DNA from: Hymenobacter convexus
GTDB lineage: Bacteria > Bacteroidota > Bacteroidia > Cytophagales > Hymenobacteraceae
Length of the DNA stretch: 64,000 nt
Reading direction: 5' to 3'
Assembly: GCF_030580955.1 (NCBI RefSeq)
Contig: NZ_JAUQON010000002.1
Span: 434,001-498,000, forward strand
Part shown: positions 59,749-64,000 of the stretch, piece by piece
Numbering within the stretch: the first letter of the stretch is position 1
How the letters are laid out: each line of letters starts with the position of its first letter
Translations under genes and position numbers: made by a program
The notes under the pieces: generated by a model
Seen by the model: only the letters and a program-made list of their open reading frames with translations
The model's database searches: none
Told to the model about the DNA's origin: nothing

Positions 59749-59854
59749 CGCCTTCTGTCATCCTGAACGCAGCGAAGGACCTTCTCACGTTAGAACGAAT
59801 TGTTCAGGCGTGAAAAGGTCCTTCGCTGTGTTCAGGATGACAGAAGGCGCTACG
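59744..59854. repeat. REP-like long palindrome, copy 10, spanning two convergent stop codons
   Basis: The arms 59744-59783 and 59815-59854 are 40 nt with one mismatch. The outer ends CGTAGCGC/GCGCTACG hold the stop codon of amt (TAG 59746-59748) and, in mirror image, the stop of the methylase gene (59850-59852). It has the GAAGGACCTT inner type found at 8491. Confidence 0.93.
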
Positions 59855-60557
59855 TCCCCAGCACAAACACCGTCGGAATCTTGTGCAGCTCCGGGGCTGG
59901 CAGCCGCTTCCAGTCCGAAACCGCCAGCGTCTTGATAAACTCGCCCGCGCCGGTCACATCGGCTGCCACGCACAGGCGGGTGCCCGGCTGCAAATGCGCC
60001 AGCAAATCGGTAAACAAAGCTCCGTTGCGGTAAGGCGTTTCAATAAACAGTTGCGACTGCTGCCGCTGTTGCGCCTCCTTCTCCAGTGCCTTGATGGCGG
60101 CCACGCGCGGCGCTTTCTCGATGGGCAGATAGCCGTGAAACGCAAATTGCTGCCCATTCAGCCCGGAAGCCATCAGCGCCAGTAGCAGCGACGACGGCCC
60201 TACCAGCGGCACTACCCGCAGGCCTTGCCGGTGCGCCTCCCGCGCCAGCGCCGCGCCGGGGTCGGCGATGCCGGGACAGCCGGCTTCGCTCAGAATGCCG
60301 GCGTCGATGCCTTCTTTCACCAGGGGAATGAGGGCAGCTTTTACTTCGGCATCGGTGCTGTCTTTATCAATGACAACGAAGCGGATGTCCTCGATGACGC
60401 GGTGCGGGGCCACACTTTTCACGAAGCGGCGGGCCGTGCGGGCATTCTCGACCAGAAAGTAGGGGAGGGTGGCCACGGCGGCCACCACCTGCGGCGGCAG
60501 CACCTGCGGAGCCGTGTCGTCGGCCAGGGGCGTAGGGATGAGGAAGAGCGCGGGCAT
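59850..60557 (-). CDS. RsmI-like SAM-dependent methyltransferase (tetrapyrrole methylase fold)
   Basis: A 235-residue class III methyltransferase. Motifs: FLIPTPLADDTAPQVLPPQV (N-terminal, typical), LSEAGCPGIADPGAALAREA (SAM-binding GxPxxxDPG motif), VVPLVGPSSLLLALMASGLN and FHGYLP. RsmI 2'-O-methylates C1402 of 16S rRNA. This shorter form (235 against about 285 residues) lacks the usual C-terminal extension and belongs to a Bacteroidota subgroup whose target is not certain, so I give no gene symbol. Its last codon and stop lie in a palindrome arm. Confidence 0.88.
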   Translation of the reverse strand: MPALFLIPTPLADDTAPQVLPPQVVAAVATLPYFLVENARTARRFVKSVAPHRVIEDIRFVVIDKDSTDAEVKAALIPLVKEGIDAGILSEAGCPGIADPGAALAREAHRQGLRVVPLVGPSSLLLALMASGLNGQQFAFHGYLPIEKAPRVAAIKALEKEAQQRQQSQLFIETPYRNGALFTDLLAHLQPGTRLCVAADVTGAGEFIKTLAVSDWKRLPAPELHKIPTVFVLGT

Positions 60558-60686
60558 TGAAAAAAAGTAAGAGCCGCAAAGGAACGCCTCCGCTCCGGAA
60601 ACCTGGGCGCCGCTGCCTGAAATGACGGCGCAGCGGCGGGCCAGGAGGATTGAAGAAGCCGGGATTGAAGGACAGTCAAATAAAAA

Positions 60687-60723
60687 AAATCGCCCCGCTT
60701 TCTTTCGGAAGGCGGGGCGATTT
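60687..60723 (-). terminator. Rho-independent terminator after the T9SS gene
   Basis: AAATCGCCCCGC (60687-60698) and GCGGGGCGATTT (60712-60723): a perfect 12-bp stem. On the minus strand it starts about 23 nt after the stop at 60746 and ends in a TTTTTTT run, so it closes the collagen-like/T9SS operon. The rest of 60558-60745 has no gene. Confidence 0.92.
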
Positions 60724-60745
60724 ACGAAACGCGGCGGGCCGTTGG

Positions 60746-62260
60746 CTAGTCGCGCTTTATCAGGCGGGTGATGCGCTGCTCGCCTTGGCGGGCTTGCAGG
60801 GTGTAGACGCCGCTGGCCAGCGCCCGCACATCGAGCTGGAAACGGCTGGCGCCCGTGGCCGCGGCTTCTTCGCGGTGAATGAGCACCCGACCGGCCATGT
60901 CGAAGAGGTCAATCTGTACTGCGCCGGGGCCCGCCGTCATCAGGTCGAGGGTGAGGTATTCCTGCAGCGGCACCGGATAGGCGTCGAGCTTGAAGACAGC
61001 CGCGCCGGCGAATTGCACGGCCAGCACCTTGCTGAGTTGGCTGTGGCCTTCGGTGTCGAGCTGCCGCAGGCGGTAGAACACGGTGGCGCCCAGGCGGCTG
61101 GCGTCCTTATCGACTGCCGTGGCGGCGGCCGGCGACCAGCGCTGGCTGGCCACGGCCTGCCGGCTGATTTCCTGCCACTTCTGCTCGTCAGCCGACCGTT
61201 CGATAACGTACCAGCCGTTGCTCGGCTTCGTGGTCGTCGACCAGGTCAGCACGGCATCGGTGCGGCGGGCCGTGCCCGAAAATAAGGTTTGGGCCAGCGG
61301 GGCAACGGTGGGCGCGCTGTGCAGGCTCACGGTGTACCAGGCGTTGAGCTCGGTGGCCGCCACCATGACGGTGCGCGCCAGCGCGGGCTGGGGCTCGCCG
61401 GCTTTCACCCAGGTTTTGCCCTGGTCGGTGGAGCGCCACACTTGGGCCAGGGCGCCGCCAAAGTCGAGGCCGTGGTCGTTGGCCGCCAGCCAGCTTAGCG
61501 CGAGCCGGACGGGCTGAGCGGGGCTGCGGCCGTCGGCGGTGCTGAGCCGCCAGATGCGGTCGATGCTCTGCTTGCTGGCAAACGCCGGGCTTTGGCTGTA
61601 GGAGTAGTTGGGCAGGCTCAGGCCGGTGCGGCGGTCCACGGTCAGCGTCAGGACCTGGCCGTTGGGATGCAGCACGAAGCCCATGTTGCCGAAGTTGACG
61701 GGCTCGGTGCCGCGCACGGCTTGCTGCTGCACCAGACTGCCTTGCACGTAATGGCTGTCGTCTTCGGTGCCGGCCGGGCCGGGCCCGAGCAAGGTAGCGG
61801 CGGGCGCCAGCCGCAGGCTGTAGGCCGCGGTGGTGCGCAGGTGGCCGCTGGCCAGCCGCAGGCCTCCGGCCACGCTGGCATCCGACCCCAGGGTGATGCC
61901 GGCCGGGTTGTCGAGGCGCAGGCGGTAGAAGGTAGCCCCGCTTATGCTCAGCACATGCGGTTTCATGCCCATCAGCACCACGGTGCTCTGGCCGGCGCTG
62001 AAGGTGCCGGTGCTGAGCAGGCTGCCTTCGTCGATGAAGAGCCGGTTGGAAGCCAGGCCGGCGGCGCGGGTCAGGTCAAGCTCGCCGGCGTTCTCCACGT
62101 CGCCGCGCACGTAGCGCACCGAATCGGAGAGGGCGACTAAGCCGCCTTTCCCATTGTAGAGGCCCTGGGCTTGGCTGGTGTGAAGGGCCGAGGCCCCCCA
62201 CACCAGCAGCAACGCAAGCGCGGCCGTGGGCGGTTCGAAACGTTTGAGGTATCGGTTCAT
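60746..62260 (-). CDS. T9SS type A sorting-domain surface protein
   Basis: A 504-residue secreted protein. Signal peptide about 1-32 (TAALALLLVWGASALHTSQAQ). The first 150 residues form beta-helix-like turns (GGLVALSDSVRYVRGDVENA, LFIDEGSLLSTGTFSAGQST), a pattern often found in T9SS surface proteins. A segment with TDQGKTWVKAGEPQ recalls BNR-type exo-alpha-sialidase repeats, and a Fn3-like part (RRTDAVLTWSTTTKPSNGWY) follows. The C-terminal about 85 residues are the T9SS type A domain (LDAYPVPLQEYLTLDL, LASGVYTLQARQGEQRITRL). It begins only 14 bp after the collagen-like gene, so they form an operon. Confidence 0.88.
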   Translation of the reverse strand: MNRYLKRFEPPTAALALLLVWGASALHTSQAQGLYNGKGGLVALSDSVRYVRGDVENAGELDLTRAAGLASNRLFIDEGSLLSTGTFSAGQSTVVLMGMKPHVLSISGATFYRLRLDNPAGITLGSDASVAGGLRLASGHLRTTAAYSLRLAPAATLLGPGPAGTEDDSHYVQGSLVQQQAVRGTEPVNFGNMGFVLHPNGQVLTLTVDRRTGLSLPNYSYSQSPAFASKQSIDRIWRLSTADGRSPAQPVRLALSWLAANDHGLDFGGALAQVWRSTDQGKTWVKAGEPQPALARTVMVAATELNAWYTVSLHSAPTVAPLAQTLFSGTARRTDAVLTWSTTTKPSNGWYVIERSADEQKWQEISRQAVASQRWSPAAATAVDKDASRLGATVFYRLRQLDTEGHSQLSKVLAVQFAGAAVFKLDAYPVPLQEYLTLDLMTAGPGAVQIDLFDMAGRVLIHREEAAATGASRFQLDVRALASGVYTLQARQGEQRITRLIKRD

Positions 62261-62274
62261 GGTCGCAGAGGCAA

Positions 62275-64000
62275 TTAGTGGATAACAACCCATTTTGACC
62301 CGTCGGAAATCACCTGGACGGTATTTGAGGTATTAGCACCATTACCGGTGAGGGTTACGCTAGTTGAAGCGTTGATAGAATCTGTGGTCCAGAACCCTCC
62401 CGAAGCAGAACTGGTAATGGTTACCGTGAAGCTGGAATAGTTGCGGAGATAGATAATCCGGCCGTTGTTGCTGGATGCTGCAGGCAATGAGAACGTAGCA
62501 GTGCTGGTCGGTTTCAGGCCGATAAAGTTATTACTGGCTACTACCGTCGTGAGGTCCGTAGTCGTGACGTTGAGACCCGGGTTCACTGCCATGGTGCTGC
62601 CGTTGATACCAGGGTCCCCCTTCAATCCCTGAGTTCCCGCAGCACCTTGCGGAATGGTGAAGGTCAGAACTGCGGCCGAACTGGTTCCCGTATTGGTTAC
62701 GGTAGCCAATGTGCCTGCTGCTCCAGTCGTTGTGCCACCAATGGCTATGCTGGCAGCGGCGCCGGTTGCGCCCGTTGCGCCAGCAGGGCCAGTAGCACCG
62801 GCAGGACCCGCTACGCCGGTAGCGCCCGTTGCTCCCGTTGCGCCAACGGGCCCTTGTGGGCCTGTGGCCCCGGCAGGCACCGTAAAGGCAAATACTGCGG
62901 CAGACGAGGTGCCCGTATTAGTTACGGTAGCACTGGAACCAGCAGCTCCTGTGGTAGTGGTTCCGACGGCAATCGTAGCTGCTGCTCCGTTCGTACCTGC
63001 TGCACCTTGGGGACCTGTCGCGCCAGTATCGCCTTTCAGGCCTTGAATACCTTGGTCACCCTTTGCGCCAGCGGGACCGGCAGGACCGGCGGGACCGGCA
63101 GCGCCAGCGGGACCAGCGGCGCCAGCAGCGCCGTCATGGCCGTCGGCGCCAGCAGGACCGGCAGGACCGGCGGGACCGGCGGGACCGGCGGGACCGGCAG
63201 CGCCGTCATGGCCGTCGGCGCCAGCAGGACCGGCGGCGCCAGCAGCGCCGTCATGGCCGTCGGCGCCAGCAGGACCGGCAGGACCGGCAATACCCGGTTC
63301 ACCTTGGATGCCTTGTACACCCTGCTCACCTGCGGGAATGACAAAACTGAGTAAATTAATTGAGCCAGCAACAGCGTTAGTTACCGATGCAACTGGACCT
63401 GTAGTTACACTACCAATGGCAATAGTGGCATTCGTACCAGTAGCACCATTGGCACCCTGCGGGCCAGCTACACCTTGGATACCTTGTTCGCCCTTGTCAC
63501 CTTTATCGCCTTTGGCACCGGTGGCCCCGATAGGACCTTGGGCGCCGGTAGCTCCCGTGTCACCTTTGGCACCGGTGGCGCCAGTATCGCCGGTGGCACC
63601 GGTAGCACCTGTGGCACCGGTTAAGCCAATCGGTCCTTGCGAACCCGTGTCCCCTTTAGGCCCCTGGGGACCCGTCAAACCGGTAAGACCTTGCGCGCCT
63701 TGCGGACCCGTCAAGCCGATGGGGCCTTGTGAGCCAGTGGCACCAGCCACGCCCTGTGCTCCCTGTGCGCCCGCTGGACCTGTTGCTCCCTGAGCGCCAG
63801 CAGGTCCTACTGGCCCTTGCGCGCCAGCCAGGCCGGTGGCACCCGTGGCACCCATCGGGCCGATAGGTCCCTGGTCGCCGGCGGCACCGGCATCGCCTTT
63901 TGGCCCTTGAATACCTTGTAGTCCCTGAGCGCCGGTGGCGCCAGTCAGGCCGATGGGGCCTTGCGCGCCAGTGGCACCGGTCAGGCCCATCGGACCTTGC
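62275..64000 (-). CDS. Partial collagen-like (Gly-X-Y) repeat protein
   Basis: The frame is open to the right edge, so the start is missing; about 574 residues are visible. Nearly all of the first 460 residues are Gly-X-Y triplets ([20 protein letters not shown]), interrupted by three copies of a module of about 40 residues ([20 protein letters not shown]..., ending FTVPAGATG). A C-terminal globular domain of about 110 residues follows ([52 protein letters not shown]). It resembles phage-tail/collagen-like trimeric fibres, where the end domain nucleates the trimer. No sorting domain is seen; the T9SS protein 14 bp downstream is a likely partner. Confidence 0.9.
   Translation of the reverse strand, partial: QGPMGLTGATGAQGPIGLTGATGAQGLQGIQGPKGDAGAAGDQGPIGPMGATGATGLAGAQGPVGPAGAQGATGPAGAQGAQGVAGATGSQGPIGLTGPQGAQGLTGLTGPQGPKGDTGSQGPIGLTGATGATGATGDTGATGAKGDTGATGAQGPIGATGAKGDKGDKGEQGIQGVAGPQGANGATGTNATIAIGSVTTGPVASVTNAVAGSINLLSFVIPAGEQGVQGIQGEPGIAGPAGPAGADGHDGAAGAAGPAGADGHDGAAGPAGPAGPAGPAGPAGADGHDGAAGAAGPAGAAGPAGPAGPAGAKGDQGIQGLKGDTGATGPQGAAGTNGAAATIAVGTTTTGAAGSSATVTNTGTSSAAVFAFTVPAGATGPQGPVGATGATGATGVAGPAGATGPAGATGATGAAASIAIGGTTTGAAGTLATVTNTGTSSAAVLTFTIPQGAAGTQGLKGDPGINGSTMAVNPGLNVTTTDLTTVVASNNFIGLKPTSTATFSLPAASSNNGRIIYLRNYSSFTVTITSSASGGFWTTDSINASTSVTLTGNGANTSNTVQVISDGSKWVVIH
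63074..63293. repeat. Short-period coding repeat block in the collagen-like gene
   Basis: 9-nt units of GGACCGGCA/GGACCGGCG type surround three copies of CGCCGTCATGGCCGTCGGCG (63129-63148, 63201-63220, 63246-63265), encoding repeats of GADGHDGA. Spacings of 72 and 45 nt are multiples of 9 so the frame is kept. Such a block is prone to length change by slippage or unequal recombination. Confidence 0.85.

Noticed and set aside
4704-59854. Palindromes as insertion sequences with transposase
   Set aside because: No copy encloses a gene and no transposase is in the window; they are non-autonomous at most.
62650-64000. Dense short repeats that might suggest a CRISPR array
   Set aside because: They are in-frame Gly-X-Y codons with a 9-nt period and no unique spacers.

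Overview
The window is GC-rich chromosomal DNA from an aerobic Bacteroidota bacterium, most likely Hymenobacter or a close Cytophagales relative. The evidence is type IX secretion (T9SS) C-terminal domains, CarboxypepD_reg-like N-termini, several TonB-dependent receptors, a fused MurF-Alr, DUF5686/DUF4394/DUF4834/DUF4230/head-GIN proteins, and promoters of the Bacteroidota type (TAnnTTTG -7 box, no clear Shine-Dalgarno). I found no transposase, phage gene, CRISPR array or rRNA. One tRNA (Thr-CGT) is present. Both window ends cut through genes.

Layout. 1-4.7 kb: a partial secreted CARDB/Fn3 protein, an orphan NarL-type regulator, tRNA-Thr and small hypotheticals. 4.9-12.9 kb: YfhO-like membrane protein, PLP-dependent ACC-deaminase/D-cysteine desulfhydrase homologue, a multi-spanning membrane protein, DUF4230 protein, RecX, and two exported ferritin-like proteins. 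13-22.3 kb: DUF5686 outer-membrane protein, a tiny PID-CTERM-like protein, a 1,519-residue three-fold DUF4394 T9SS protein and an amidohydrolase lipoprotein. 22.3-30.3 kb: TPR histidine kinase, an M16 peptidase pair (one active, one with a dead site) and MurF-Alr. 30.4-35 kb: TonB receptor plus exported flavin amine oxidase. 35.1-41.3 kb: a duplicated convergent pair (alpha/beta hydrolase with its nucleophile replaced, opposite a CarboxypepD_reg-like protein), the copies separated by an OmpA lipoprotein. 41.4-48 kb: iron block feoA-feoB, siderophore-type TonB receptor, PepSY reductase-like protein. 48-58.3 kb: tripartite MacAB-like efflux operon (adaptor, TolC, ATPase, two FtsX-type permeases), head-GIN protein, sigma-54 activator and histidine kinase. 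58.4-64 kb: AmtB, an RsmI-like methylase, a T9SS protein and a partial collagen-like protein.

How it fits together. The iron block is preceded at the receptor by a striking 20-bp-arm palindrome built from two TTAGA-N5-TCTAA sites, probably a metalloregulator operator. The efflux operon has a candidate sigma-54 promoter and an upstream CTGTCC-N6-GGACAG palindrome; its likely reader, an NtrC-type activator, lies at the distal end of the same cluster. Much of the cluster encodes surface or envelope functions.

The most distinctive non-coding feature is a dispersed family of REP-like palindromes with a GAGCGCAGC-type core (ten copies here, with long arms of up to 37-40 bp), plus at least three other palindrome families. 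Some copies supply stop codons of flanking genes. One AT-rich palindrome of another family sits in frame inside murF-alr. No search tools were available, so all homology calls are from recognition of sequence families.
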